This document shows positions 44,341-54,948 of a stretch of 64,000 bases of DNA, piece after piece. The translations under genes were made by a program, and so were the position numbers. The stretch lies in the NCBI RefSeq assembly GCF_963678635.1, contig NC_087065.1, positions 53,017,858 through 53,081,857 on the forward strand. Reading direction: 5' to 3'. Under the pieces are notes generated by a model. The model was not told the origin of the DNA. It worked only from the letters and a program-made list of their open reading frames with translations, and searched no databases. The stretch is from Symsagittifera roscoffensis. Lineage: Eukaryota; Xenacoelomorpha; Acoela; Convolutidae. Each line of letters opens with the position of its first letter. Position 1 is the stretch's first letter.

Positions 44341-46042
44341 GACACAGAGGCGAAGCGGAGCTTCGCACCATTTGCGATACAACACAAACATAAAAAACAT
44401 AAGTGGAAAAAAATCAAATGTTGGAAAAAACCAGGTGAACCAAAATTTGGATGTCTAGATAAAAAACAAGGGACCCCAGCTAAAACTGGAGGTACGTGAT
44501 TGATATTGAATAAATTTGTTATACTGATGTGGCACAAAAAGTGTGATTTCAAAAACTGAACTCCGCCAAAACCCTAGTTGTTCTACTAAAATAAGTGAGA
44601 AGAGTAAAAAAAAATTAAGACAATCAATTTTCCCGAGTAGATAACATTTCTTTGACAAAAAAATACAGAGTCGCCAATCCTGCAGGAACAGTTCTTGCAG
44701 TCGGTTTTTCCAATGAATCTTTTCATCTCAGATTTGATTGAGTAAATTTTAGAAAAAAAATCAAAATGTTTCTAAATAACAGTCGAAAGAATTTCCCAAA
44801 ATCATTATTTTTTTCTGCAAACAGCTGGTTATGGCCGATTAAGCTGAGATGATTCCTAAAACCACATTTGGCACGGTAGTTTTTGCGTAAAGTCAAAAAG
44901 TTTCCAAAAACTGTCTAAGTTTCAAAACTTTGACATGTTTGAAGGCCGAGACTTTTTTCTTAAGCAAAATTGGCATAGCAAAGTTTAAAGGTTTTCAACA
45001 ACCTGTTGTTTCAACTAAACCACCAATGATATCGAATTTGGCAGGATATTGAGCGAAAAAGGTCCAAAAAACGGTTATGCAGAAAAGATTCACGTAACCC
45101 GTAAATTCGATTGAAACCAAAATCTCAGATTTTGGAGGGTGGTTCTCGAGAAAAGACAAAAACTTTCAAAATACGGTCAAAATCAAAACTTTAATTTTTC
45201 TGAGGGCCACAGTTATTGGGCTTAGTCGCATAAGCAAATGAGCTTCACGCAACCCGATCTTTGAATTGAACCCAAAAAAATCCGATATGGCAGGATTGTT
45301 TTCGAGAATATTTAAAAAAAATTGAAAAAAAAAAGGTAAAAAAAAAAGACTTTTCTGAGGACGATAACTGTTTTTGTAAAAAAAAAATTTGTGAGTGGCC
45401 GCTAGTGCAGAGGGGCTTCTCTTTACCCCTTATCAGCATTGAACTCACAAAATTAGAATTGAGAGATAAGTGTTCGCTGAATACCCATTTTTTGAAAATG
45501 AGTAAAGTTTCTGTGAAAAACTAAAATTTTTGCAAAAACAAAGAAAAAATTTTCCAAAACAAAAAAAAAGAAATTTCAACAGATCGAGTGGTAAACATAA
45601 ACCGAGTGGTAAACATAAACCGAGTGAAAAGTGCGGGGGGATTGTTAAGATTGTGTTTCCTTTGAAACGACTCAAAATTAGGTCATTAGGCCAATAAAAA
45701 ATAGGCCGAAACAATTTGGGACAAAGCGCGCATAAAAGAAACGATTCAAAGCCGACAACAGATAAGCAGACAAATATTTGGCCGACAATTTTATTTGAAA
45801 CAGAATGTTTTCCGATAGAAAAAAACAGTTCCTGGTCAGATTCGAGCCCCAGACTTTTGCCGTCCCACGCACGTTCGTTACCTCCAGGCTAAATTGGCCG
45901 GGAACGCTAAGAAAACTGAATACATTATGAACCAAGGTACCACTAGACATGAGTCCAGAAGTCCGATGGGTCCTGTGATCAATGTTATTTACGGGAAAAA
46001 AAGAGTAGTACCAGATTGCAATTACCTTGTTCATTGCAAGGG
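44341..46042 (+). mobile_element. Family X element, copy X8 (longest)
   Basis: 5' hairpin GCGAAGC (44350-44356), GGA, GCTTCGC (44360-44366), CACCATTTGCGATACAACAC. Then CCCAGCTAAAACTGGAGGTACGTG, matching copy X1, and a diverged ~165-bp tandem array to about 45480. Module AAATTAGGTCATTAGGCCAATAAAAAATAGG at about 45673. Inverted tRNA-like segment at about 45835-45905 (minus strand: TAGCCTGGAGGTAACG and GGGCTCGAATC). Tail and 3' hairpin CCTTG...CAAGG at 46025-46041. Confidence 0.65.
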
Positions 46043-46310
46043 TTAAAAATCATGAGGAGGTTTTATCGGAGAAAATAGAGATATAAGCCAAAAATATATA
46101 AATAATAGCGAAAAAACCTGCAAAGCCTTGACCGATTGCTGTAATTGAGTTAAGATTTGATCTCAAAATATAGGATTATAGGTTTTTTTTACTGAAGCCA
46201 GAAAATTTAAATAGCTTCTTGAAAAGCCTTAATCAACTGCTATAATTGAATGAACTATTGTAGGTTTTAGAGGAAAGCCAGAAACTGATTATACGTTATG
46301 CAGTAGTCGG

Positions 46311-46446
46311 ATTATAACGGTAATTTTCAGGGTTATACGGTAGTTTAAAGGGTTATACGGTAGTTTTAACGGTTATAAGGCAGTTTTACGGTTAAACGGT
46401 AGTTTTAAGAGTAATACGGTAGTTTTAGGGGTTATACGGTTATAAG
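46311..46446 (+). repeat. ~21-bp minisatellite (GGTTATACGGTAGTTTTAA)n
   Basis: About six to seven imperfect copies of GGTTATACGGTAGTTTTAA(G/A), ending 110 bp upstream of the P5 exon at 46557. Confidence 0.8.
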
Positions 46447-46556
46447 ATTCATGCATCATACGTATATACATTGACTTCAATTTAACTAATATGGTAAACA
46501 GCACACTTCCCTTAACTCAATTCACCAAAGAGTTTGATATGATTGAAATTTTTCAG

Positions 46557-46646
46557 GACAAGCAAGTGGGGATGAAGACAGAAAGGAGAGGAAAAACGAT
46601 GCCGTCATATCGTGCGTTCAAGCAGAGAAACTTGCGAAAAGTGTGA
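46557..46646 (+). CDS. Putative secreted precursor P5, terminal exon
   Basis: Acceptor GATTGAAATTTTTCAG ends at 46556. In phase 0 (as P5 exon 41947 needs) it reads DKQVGMKTERRGKTMPSYRA and FKQRNLRKV then TGA, basic with RR, giving a 147-residue P5 precursor. The intron would be about 4.25 kb and contain the X8 element. In phase 1 the same exon is open longer, to 46750, with KSVNKRTKLIRSWFTI; that reading would need a different upstream exon. Confidence 0.42.
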   Translation, partial: DKQVGMKTERRGKTMPSYRAFKQRNLRKV

Positions 46647-46903
46647 ACAAAAGAACGAAGCTAATCAGAAGTTGGTTTACAATTCTCAGACTACCTACAC
46701 AAATCATTCATAAGACCACAAAAAAGAACATCGCTCGTGCGCCGAGATGACTACAAGGAACACCATCAAGTGAAAATTATAGAAGCAACAAAATAATCTA
46801 AATAGCTTCCTAAAAAATTTGATCAGTCTTTATTCTCATTTTTAATGCGACATGCTTAAGGAATTTAAAATCTCTGTTCTCTGAATTCTACTAACATTGC
46901 CAG

Positions 46904-47024
46904 GCTATAAATTTTACGGAATCCCCAAAATCACTAGCAGAAGAGTCTCCAGGTTTTTTTTAAAAACGTTTTCTCTAAAAGATGCTCCAGAGAAAAAATA
47001 CATTACAGACTTAATGTTGAAAAG
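46904..47024 (+). CDS. Candidate dibasic-rich exon P6a
   Basis: Acceptor ATTCTACTAACATTGCCAG. In phase 1 it reads YKFYGIPKITSRRVSRFFLK and then KDAPEKKYITDLMLK. It may end at AAAAG|GTTGAG (phase 2), or unspliced at a TGA (47035-47037). RR, KK and KR sites suggest a processed precursor. No signal exon in phase 1 assigned. Confidence 0.35.
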
Positions 47025-47265
47025 GTTGAGAAATTGAATATTTGGTTTCCTTCTATGATAGGGAGCATAAAACGCATATATTCAGAGGCCAACTCAAACC
47101 TTGATTACTCTTGATGTTAGGGTTTTTTGTTTAGGCTTGCTCAAATACCGATTTTTAGTTGAGCTCTTGTAAGATGTAAAGGTTGCTCAATCATTGGTAG
47201 TGGAAGATATCTCAGATGATTTCTTAAAAATGCACTATCAAACAAACTATTGAAAATTTTTGAAG

Positions 47266-47482
47266 AACTGAGAGAGCAGTCGACATAAAGGATGCGGAGC
47301 GCATTACTAGCTACGCAAAACTAGACATGGCAAAAAGGAAGCAATCAGCCATCGACGAAAAACCTGGAGCAGCCAGTTGCTGTGTAAATAGCACAGAAAT
47401 TTGTCGTAATGAAAGTCAAAATTTAGTGCTATTTGAACAGCAACCGGTTGTTCTAGTTTTGTCTTTAACGAACTTTGAGTAG
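47266..47482 (+). CDS. Candidate exon P6b, partly derived from a foldback
   Basis: Entered in phase 2 after TTTTTGAAG|, matching P6a. It reads TERAVDIKDAERITSYAKLD, MAKRKQSAIDEKPGAA, then from about 47373 codes through a foldback repeat (ASCCVNSTEICRNESQ) to a TAG. The cysteines come from the repeat, so they should not be read as a peptide family motif. Confidence 0.3.
47373..47448. repeat. Foldback (GTTGCTGT...AAATAGCAC)
   Basis: CCAGTTGCTGTGTAAATAGCAC (47373-47394) pairs at 19 of 22 positions with the arm at 47427-47448. Related half-sites: about 12707 and 14543. Confidence 0.6.
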
Positions 47483-47822
47483 TCAAATTGGGAAGAATAC
47501 AAAAAACAGCCCGTGCCATAAGTCCTTCCCACCCTAGGGGGCGGTGAAAATAAACTGTCTAATTCTTGGACGAGGGGATGGAAATCGGTTCTCAGACAAC
47601 TGATGTCAGCCAAATTAAACACAAAGAAGATGCATTTCACCCTAAACTTAATATACAAGTGACCTAATTAAACTCTTAAATATGATTTATAAAACATGTT
47701 TGATTTTACAGTACTCAATTAGTCAATCTTTTGATAAAACTAACCCAATGCGAGAAAACTAGATCAAAAGGTAAATTTTTCATTTCGCTGGGAAATCTAA
47801 AAAAACGAATTCCCATTTCAAA

Positions 47823-49192
47823 ACACAGAGGCGAAGCGGAGCTTGGCATCACTTTAAATACATCAAACAAATAGAACGGCAGCTAGCCGAAAAAATAGGA
47901 CAAAAGCCATTGATTCGACTTCAAAAAAAATTTCAAGAAATACGAAAAAAGCTCAAGTTTTTTTCATTTGCCGCAAAGTAGCTGATTTTATAAAAGATAC
48001 TGGAAACACGATTGCCAATAAGAAATAAGTATTGCAAAATAAAAAAATAAAAATTATATATAATGTCGAAAAAAAAATAAATCTTCCAACACTTTCATAT
48101 TTTTGCACCAATATGTCTGAACTAAAAATCATTTTTAACAAACAAAAAGCAAATGAACGTTAAATATAAGTAGCGGTAACAACCCGACAATGCTAATTGC
48201 AAAAATAATAATCGCATGTGCAATAACTCCGTGGTAATTAATCGACAAAAGAAAAAGCAACAATAATTGCGCAAAAAAACATCAATTACTTCCACTAAAG
48301 GCATTCAGAAAATTCAAAGAATGCAGAAATTTCAAAAAGTGTTCGTCCAACGGGATGTAAGCCAAAAAAATCAAAGAGACAGACAATTATCCAGAAAAGC
48401 AGTAAACTTCTTAGTTTAAAAAAATGGTTCCGACGTATAGCGTCTCAAGCATATGATGCGATGGATAATTGATTGAACTTAAATTTATCACACAGAAACT
48501 TCGCATCACTTGCACCACAAAAACGAATGATTTTGATCAAAATGAAATGAAAATAAAAAACCTTGAAAAAACGTTTTCGTAATAAAAATCGCAAAAAAAC
48601 TCAAATCAGGAACAAGAAAAAATGCTTCATAAAAACTTTACAAGAAGCTTTCGGGAGTCTAGAAAAAAGTCGAACTTTGAAAAAGCACTTTCTGCAGGAA
48701 CTAAGCCGGCAAAAATAAGCAGACAAAAATCCTTATTAACAGAAAACTTTCAGTTGGCAAAAACAAGTCCCGACTGGAATCAAACTCCAAGGCTTTGTCG
48801 TGGATGCTACAGCAACTTAAAGGTAAGCTTGAGACAGACGCCATACGTGCTGAAACGAGTGAACAGCGTTTTTAACGGGGAAAACGTTGCACTTGACTGC
48901 AATAAACTTGAACAGACAAACGAAAGTCCGACCATTCAATTTTTAACTACAAAAACTTCCTTTCATGCACACTGAAAAAAAAACAAGTTCCGACTGGGAC
49001 TCGAATACCAAACCTTAGAGTGCAAAGGCAACCAAGTTACCTCACGACAGAATGGGAACAAACCTGAACCTTGTGAGGATTTAATAACAAAGTAAGTAAG
49101 AAATATAAGTAAGATTTGTGCGAAAGGTCATTAACGAGGAGAAATTCTAGTTCCCTATTACAAAAAAAACATGCTCTCGCAAGTGTAAGAAC
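47823..49192 (+). mobile_element. Family X element, copy X9
   Basis: 5' end ACACAGAGGCGAAGCGGAGCTTGGCATCACTT (hairpin arm 2 carries one mismatch). A second partial 5' block CACACAGAAACTTCGCATCACTTGC lies at about 48490, so two copies may be nested. Two inverted tRNA-like segments at about 48760-48830 and 48985-49065. Tail GGTCATTAACGAGGAGAAATTCTAGTTCCCTATTACAA at about 49126-49170. The 117-codon ORF 48622-48975 overlaps the repeat and is not called. Confidence 0.5.
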
Positions 49193-49199
49193 CATTTTG

Positions 49200-49980
49200 T
49201 GGAAATCGAACTCTTAAAAACCAGTTTCTAAATGCTCATAAAAGGCTCAAGTGTACACTTGTCATTGCGCGCCATTTTATTACTGTTCAAGTAGCACAGA
49301 TTTTACGACGGTAGCCGGACAGTTTTTTCTACTCCAAAAACCCTAAGCCATTTTATCCAATACTACTTATCCTATATACCAACTTACCCAATGTCAATTT
49401 TACCTCGTGCCAAATCACCCAGTTGTTTAGGACATGTATGGAACAGTTATTTAATTTGAGTTCTGCCAAGTAGACTCATAACTTGGCTCGGTTAATAATC
49501 CGAACACTTCGTGTACTCGATTGAAAATTTTGGTCAAAACAGTAGCATTAATACAGTTAGCAGGTTTTAATCTCCAATATCAGTAACTAAAAATTGGTTT
49601 TCTTTAAAAGATATAATTTTTGAGGTTCCGGCATGCAAGAAGGCTGAACTTTTGGAAAATGATGGGGTAAATATCACATAAATTTTCCTTTTCTATCACC
49701 CCTTCCCCCAGTAACGCCTTGGCCTGGTACCGGAGGGCTTATTTTTATCCTTTTGTTTAACCAATCAACCTTAGCTTTGGTTTTACTTTTGGCTACGCTG
49801 TGATTTGATCTTTAGAACATTCTACATTAAAGCACAAGCAATATGCAAAAATCTACAACGACTTGAATATTCTCGACTTCTGCCTGTTTAGGAACTAGCC
49901 GCAACGCAACATGATGAGCAAAATGTAAATATCCGCAACGCAACATGTATCAGATTCAATACATGCTTCGTTCATGCTTT
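49200..49980. other. Flank left of the LTR element
   Basis: A+T-rich, no firm gene. The words CCGCAACGCAACATG occur twice (about 49894-49950), next to the insertion site. A short exon-like GTTCCGGCATGCAAGAAGGC with donor-like G|GTAAAT near 49622-49665 is too weak to call. Confidence 0.3.
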
Positions 49981-49985
49981 GAACT

Positions 49986-50244
49986 TGTGATATGCGTTGC
50001 GATATCAAATTGAAAACAAGTTGGAATTCAATACTGTATTCTGAAGATTGAATTTAGATTTTCTCTTTTCTTTGTTTTCTTATGTACTGAGAGATAGATC
50101 ATTGTTAAGTACTCTGATCTCTCACTTAGTCTCAGTGTCATCACTTATGTATGACCTTGAGCGTACCATAAAATAATGATTTAACACCAGAGGTTGGCTG
50201 TACATACGTATAATAAATACTGCTACTGCAGTAGCGGTATGACA
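49986..50244 (-). repeat. 3' LTR (left)
   Basis: 259 bp, identical to 56907-57165 except C at 50063 versus A at 56984. It begins TGTGATATGCG and ends GGTATGACA on the plus strand. Confidence 0.97.
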
Positions 50245-50257
50245 CACTCCCCTCGGT
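50245..50257 (-). promoter_or_regulatory. Polypurine tract
   Basis: On the minus strand ACCGAGGGGAGTG directly precedes the 3' LTR (TGTCATACC), the position and composition of the plus-strand DNA primer. Confidence 0.85.
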
Positions 50258-50355
50258 GAAAGAAATAAATTATACAACATCAGTAGGATAATTTATTTAA
50301 AAGAGTTCAATTTACTCAGTTCGGAAGAAAGTCTTTTAGATGGATTATGTAAATT

Positions 50356-51222
50356 TCAGTTTTCCTCCAGCTCAATTTCCCAACTCGGGTTCCAATCTAC
50401 TCCTTCATCTAAAGTAGCATATCCGAATTTTCGCATAAATAAATGTCTTTCGAGTCGTCGCACTTTTGACTCCAAAGGTCTGTCGTCCCGATCTTTGAAA
50501 TCTCTCAGTTGGTTTCTGTATTCTTTAAGTGCCTCCTTTAAAAGACCTCTTCCTGTAAGATTTTCGGATATTTCTTTGATTGAATGTTTTATCGGATCTC
50601 CGAATCGTTTGGGTTCTTTGTTCTTTGTTTGTCTAGAACTTCGTCGAACACCTGACTCTTCCGCACTTGATTCGTCCGAGAATCCTTGTGGTGGTTCGAA
50701 GTTTGTATCCAATTCTGAGCCTTTTTGAGGATTTTCTCTAAGTTCATCCGCAACTCGCTGCACCCCTCTTTTTAACAGTTGGTCCGCGTACTTCTCCCAG
50801 TCAGACGGTGCCAAATTTCTATTGTGAAACGTCTCCACTATATCTTCCAAAGGGGTGTGCGCGTCAATGCCCTTCAGTTTCGGACGCTGTTTGGTTTTCG
50901 GCGTAGAGCTCGACTGGATTTTGGTATCTGCTGTGACCGAATCCGGCTTAGATATTGCTTGCTCTTGTTCCGAGTTGACTGCAGTCGCAGTTTGGTTTGC
51001 GTTGGTCCCCTGTTGTTGCTTGCTTCGGCTTTTCTTCTCTTTTCCGCTCTTTTCCGGCTTGTTCGTGTTTGTTTCCTCTGCTGATTTTGGTCCCGCCAGG
51101 TTTGGTTTTGCTCTTTTTATTGCAAGATTCAGTCCTCCCCCGGCTTCTGTGTCCTTAGAAGTGACTATTGTTTGGCTCTTCTGAAAGCGCTCTGTTGGGT
51201 TCATTTCATTTGCAATTTCCAT
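50356..51222 (-). CDS. LTR element: C-terminal polyprotein tail
   Basis: 288 codons, lysine-, serine- and glutamate-rich, mostly low complexity, with a helical segment in the second half (LKEALKEYRNQLRDF) and an acidic C-terminus. It is in the same frame as the integrase C-terminal ORF above and separated from it only by a TGA at 51280-51282 with open sequence between, so it is the tail of pol rather than an independent gene. Function unknown. Confidence 0.7.
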   Translation of the reverse strand: MEIANEMNPTERFQKSQTIVTSKDTEAGGGLNLAIKRAKPNLAGPKSAEETNTNKPEKSGKEKKSRSKQQQGTNANQTATAVNSEQEQAISKPDSVTADTKIQSSSTPKTKQRPKLKGIDAHTPLEDIVETFHNRNLAPSDWEKYADQLLKRGVQRVADELRENPQKGSELDTNFEPPQGFSDESSAEESGVRRSSRQTKNKEPKRFGDPIKHSIKEISENLTGRGLLKEALKEYRNQLRDFKDRDDRPLESKVRRLERHLFMRKFGYATLDEGVDWNPSWEIELEEN

Positions 51223-51279
51223 TTCTCCTTGGAGTTCATCCTCCGATTCCAGCTCCTCTAGTAGTTCTGGAGAACTGAC

Positions 51280-52107
51280 TCACTTGAACTTTTTTGTAGG
51301 TTCCGACGATGGACTTTTACTTGTGCTTCTCTGTTTTTCTTGTGTAAGTACGGTTTTTGATTGAGCTATGTCCGATTTTCTATAGATCGAACCGGCCGAT
51401 GTCTTAATTGTTGATTCCGTTTCTGAAGCTATTTTCCCCTTTAGTGGTCTGGTTAGGGCTTGTCCGCTTTTCCTTAGAGGGTCCTTTCTAAGTATTGTCT
51501 TGGGTGGTGACTTGCATTGGTTTTCTACTTTATCTTCCACAAATCCTTTTTCCCAAGAGTAAATCATTTCTTTTCGAAGATCGGGATTGAGTTGACCTGT
51601 CTCGTCCACTAATTTCCTGATGTCATTTTTAGCTGCATCCCTTCTTTCGTAGTTCCATCGGGCGTTTGCCTCCAACAATTCCTTTAGGGCTTTGGCTCTT
51701 TCTTTGTCTCTGTCCGATGTTATCTGCTGCTTGTGCAGTGGGCTTGTATCCCTGCTCAGTTGTCCCTTGCGCACTATCTTGAGATTCTCTCTCGACTGAT
51801 CAATCCTCCGTTTCATTTGAGACGCAGTCAGTGCTGAGCGTTCCAAGTGTTGTTTGTCTAAAGAATCAGAATTATTTAAAAACCTATCCCTCACAATTTT
51901 AAATTCTGTTTTTGGTAGTCTGCCGAAATGTGCTTGGAACGGGGATACTTGAATTGTTTTCTGCTTGTTCCATCGTAAATCTCGCATTATAATACTGAGA
52001 CATAAATTGATTGATTTATTATTTTCATCGAGCATCATCACTCCCAGTCTTCTTTTTATTGTTTGAATTGTACGTTCAACCAACCCACAACCTCTGTGAT
52101 CCCCCAC
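51280..52107 (-). CDS. LTR element: integrase, C-terminal half
   Basis: 275 codons. The start region (GDHRGCGLVERTIQTIKRRL) contains the catalytic glutamate of the D,D-35-E integrase core, followed by the conserved region through FQAHFGRLP and then charged, poorly conserved sequence. Separated from the preceding ORF by a frame change at the T8 run (plus strand 52147-52154), which splits the integrase core between its second aspartate and the glutamate. Confidence 0.85.
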   Translation of the reverse strand: MGDHRGCGLVERTIQTIKRRLGVMMLDENNKSINLCLSIIMRDLRWNKQKTIQVSPFQAHFGRLPKTEFKIVRDRFLNNSDSLDKQHLERSALTASQMKRRIDQSRENLKIVRKGQLSRDTSPLHKQQITSDRDKERAKALKELLEANARWNYERRDAAKNDIRKLVDETGQLNPDLRKEMIYSWEKGFVEDKVENQCKSPPKTILRKDPLRKSGQALTRPLKGKIASETESTIKTSAGSIYRKSDIAQSKTVLTQEKQRSTSKSPSSEPTKKFK

Positions 52108-52129
52108 CGGACAGAATTTTTGTTCGATA

Positions 52130-54895
52130 TTAAGTTCCGAACAAAATTTTTTTTAGAGTTTTTCCCTTAAAGCCTGAAAATTGATCCGAACGAATTGATT
52201 CAGGGACTCCATGTGTGTCGATATATGATCTCAAGAATTTTACTGTGCTCTTTCCACTTGTGGATTTTGTAACCTTCACTGATGGAAATTTTGAGAATCG
52301 ATCAATAGCTACTAAAAGATAGATTTTTTTTCCTTTCTGATTTTCTATAGGCCCCGCGTAGTCTAGTTGTACCTCCTGTCCCGGCTGCGTGAGCAGTGGT
52401 AGTGGTTTTGACGAATTTTTCGAAATAAGGTATTTAACATTCTTACCATATCTGGTACAACTACGGCACTCCTCTGCCAAATTCACGATGTCCTTATTCA
52501 TGTGTGGCCACCACAGATATTGCGCTGCTCCCAACATCGCTTCCTGTCCTGGGTGTCCCCGATGTATTCGTTTGAGGACAGCTTGTCGTAGTTGAACTGG
52601 TACCGCTAGCCGATTATTCACCAAGATGCAGTCGTCCTGAACTGCCATCTGCGACCACAACGGATTTGTATAGGGTCCCATCAATTCGAATCCTTGTTTG
52701 TCCCCTCTCTCTACCACTCTCCTGAGGCGGTCCATCCACGTGTCTTCTGTGGTCAGTTCTGCTAGTAAGTTTTTGTCGAACAGTTTTGCGAGGTTGTCCA
52801 GAGTCTCTACTTGTTGCTGCTTTTGCAGTCTTGATTTTCCTAGACCCTTTGGCGGTTGAATTGAGCACACTTCCTCCTCACTCTCCGCCTCTTCTGTGGT
52901 TGTAAGGTCGACTTCTATTACATTCACCTCACTGAGTTTTCGTTCTGTCGATGCGATCGGTTTTGACGATGTTGGACTTGATTCGTCTTCCAAATTGTCC
53001 CTGACTTCTTGAGTATCGGCCACCAGTTCTCGATTTTCCTGAACATTGTTTTCTCCGCCTATTAGCTGCCAGAATGAGAGCAGTCTTTGGTCCGCTATTC
53101 GTTGTTGTTCCGGTTCCAGCGACCATTTTACTCGTTGTGCTTGACGTGTTTCGCTGTTTGAGCTGTCCCTATTTTTTCTGCCTCCTCGTATAATTTTTCT
53201 CGTACGTTGTACTGTCTCTGTGATCTCCTCCTCTCCCGAGAGTTCGTTATTGGTGGAAAATGATCGGTTCCACTTTGGGTCCATTAGGCTTTCTTCACGC
53301 TCCTCATTCCGCCAATCTTGTGGTGAGCTGGACCACCAGTCGTATGTTCTGTTTGCATTTTCTGACATCTCGATTCTTGAGTCTGTTTTTTCTATTTTTT
53401 TCGGTACTGGTCGTTTTTTTATTTTGCAATTATTTAAGACTGACTGTTTGCTGGGTTGATTTGACGAAAGAGTGATTTGTTTCTGTTGAACTGTTGTGTT
53501 CAGCTGTTTTTGCAGTCGTGGAAACTGTTTTCTCTCGTTCCGGTCGAGCTTTGTTCGGTTTTGACCGTTTTGGTTGCTATAGCAACCATTACTTGATGAC
53601 TGTTTCCTAACATTCCTTCTAGAACATTCTAGAACGTTTTCGTTCCGGTTGAGCGACCTTGAATCTTTAAGCCTACTGTTCCAGCAGTCGAACGCTTCAT
53701 GAAAAGAGTTTATTGTCGCTACTACAAACTTTTCGTCTAATTCTGATTCGGGCCAGGGATCATTGAAAGGATCACGCGATAAATAATCAACTATGCCCAT
53801 GTCCCTCCCCGGAATGTGAACTATGTTGAACTGATACGGCAGTAACCGGTCAACCCACCGGGTTAAGCGTGATTGGTAGGTCTTGTTCGATTGATTAACA
53901 TCCAATGCTGTTGTAAGCGCTTTATGGTCAGTTGCGATGGTAAATGGTTTCCCCAGAAGGTAGTGTTTATATCTATCTACTGCCCAAACAACTGCCAATA
54001 ATTCCAACTCATTTGTTGAATATTTTTTTTCTTGAGCATTTAGGTATCGGGATGCGAACGAAATTGGGACCCACAACCCTTCATCATTTTGTTGTTCTAA
54101 AGTGGACCCTAGTCCATCATGGCTAGCATCGCATTTAACTCGTGTTTCACGATTTGCATCGTAATAATGCACTTTCGTAATATTCGCCACAGCTCCTTTG
54201 ATAGCATTAAATGCTTCTGTGTGAACATCCCCCCACTCGAATTTTTTCACCGGGAGTTTCATGTTTTTTAACTTTTTCTTTTGATTTTCTTCTTTAAGAA
54301 GTGGTCTTAATTTTTCTGTCAGACTTGCTACGTTAGGTATAAATTTAGCTAAATGATTTATGCTTCCTAGAAATGACCTTAGTTGTTTTAGGGATTTCGG
54401 CGGGTTCAAGTTTACTACCGCTTCCGTTTTAGTGATCTTCGGTCTAACCCCTTCTTCTGAGAGATGATGACCCAACCAATTCACTTCTTGTTTGAAAAAT
54501 TCACATTTTGATAGTTTCAGTGCCAAGTTTTCCGCATCCAATTTCTTTAATACTGCTTCTACTAGGTTGGCATGTTCGATTTCACTTCCCTTTGACACAA
54601 TAAGTATGTCATCCAGAAAACAGAACGTGTTTTTAGCGTGATTGATGGTTCTATCCATAGCCTTTTGAAATTCAGCTGGCATATCTGCTAGTCCGTAGAA
54701 TCCTGTCAAGAATCTGTAAGTTCCGGTTGCTTTTCCGCCCACAATGTTAAAGTTGCATTGCCTAGCTGTATCCGCAGCCAATTTTAGTTGACTGTACGCA
54801 TATTTCAAATCTAACACCGAAAAATATAGCGTACCCTTTTTGTTTTCAGTTACAATCTGGCTTACCCCATCAATAAGTTCATCTACATTCGGCAT
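52130..54895 (-). CDS. LTR element: reverse transcriptase, RNase H and integrase N-terminal half
   Basis: 921 codons. Reverse transcriptase palm with FLDD at about residues 93-96 (catalytic Asp pair), thumb and connection, RNase H from about residue 250 (CDASHDGLG; TNELELLAVVWA; TDHKAL), a long charged insert (about residues 400-700) unusual between RNase H and integrase, then the integrase HHCC zinc region (HRGHPGQE ... CRSC, about 785-825) and the first two core aspartates (QLDYAG, IRSDQF). Its N-terminal residues continue a domain begun in the gag-protease ORF. Confidence 0.93.
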   Translation of the reverse strand: MPNVDELIDGVSQIVTENKKGTLYFSVLDLKYAYSQLKLAADTARQCNFNIVGGKATGTYRFLTGFYGLADMPAEFQKAMDRTINHAKNTFCFLDDILIVSKGSEIEHANLVEAVLKKLDAENLALKLSKCEFFKQEVNWLGHHLSEEGVRPKITKTEAVVNLNPPKSLKQLRSFLGSINHLAKFIPNVASLTEKLRPLLKEENQKKKLKNMKLPVKKFEWGDVHTEAFNAIKGAVANITKVHYYDANRETRVKCDASHDGLGSTLEQQNDEGLWVPISFASRYLNAQEKKYSTNELELLAVVWAVDRYKHYLLGKPFTIATDHKALTTALDVNQSNKTYQSRLTRWVDRLLPYQFNIVHIPGRDMGIVDYLSRDPFNDPWPESELDEKFVVATINSFHEAFDCWNSRLKDSRSLNRNENVLECSRRNVRKQSSSNGCYSNQNGQNRTKLDRNERKQFPRLQKQLNTTVQQKQITLSSNQPSKQSVLNNCKIKKRPVPKKIEKTDSRIEMSENANRTYDWWSSSPQDWRNEEREESLMDPKWNRSFSTNNELSGEEEITETVQRTRKIIRGGRKNRDSSNSETRQAQRVKWSLEPEQQRIADQRLLSFWQLIGGENNVQENRELVADTQEVRDNLEDESSPTSSKPIASTERKLSEVNVIEVDLTTTEEAESEEEVCSIQPPKGLGKSRLQKQQQVETLDNLAKLFDKNLLAELTTEDTWMDRLRRVVERGDKQGFELMGPYTNPLWSQMAVQDDCILVNNRLAVPVQLRQAVLKRIHRGHPGQEAMLGAAQYLWWPHMNKDIVNLAEECRSCTRYGKNVKYLISKNSSKPLPLLTQPGQEVQLDYAGPIENQKGKKIYLLVAIDRFSKFPSVKVTKSTSGKSTVKFLRSYIDTHGVPESIRSDQFSGFKGKTLKKILFGT

Positions 54896-54948
54896 TTGTT
54901 TTTGAACAATTGTCTATTGATTGGTTTCGCGTCCATTGCCAATTTTAT

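Noticed and set aside
47330-47440. Insulin-like A-chain from the CC...C pattern
   Set aside because: Spacing does not fit insulin (CC-x3-C-x8-C) and the cysteines are encoded by a foldback repeat.
48622-48975. 117-codon plus ORF with several cysteines
   Set aside because: Overlaps the tRNA-like segment and other family X9 sequence; the cysteines come from the repeat.
50779-51184. Plus-strand ORFs over the LTR element tail
   Set aside because: Antisense shadows of the well-supported minus-strand polyprotein.
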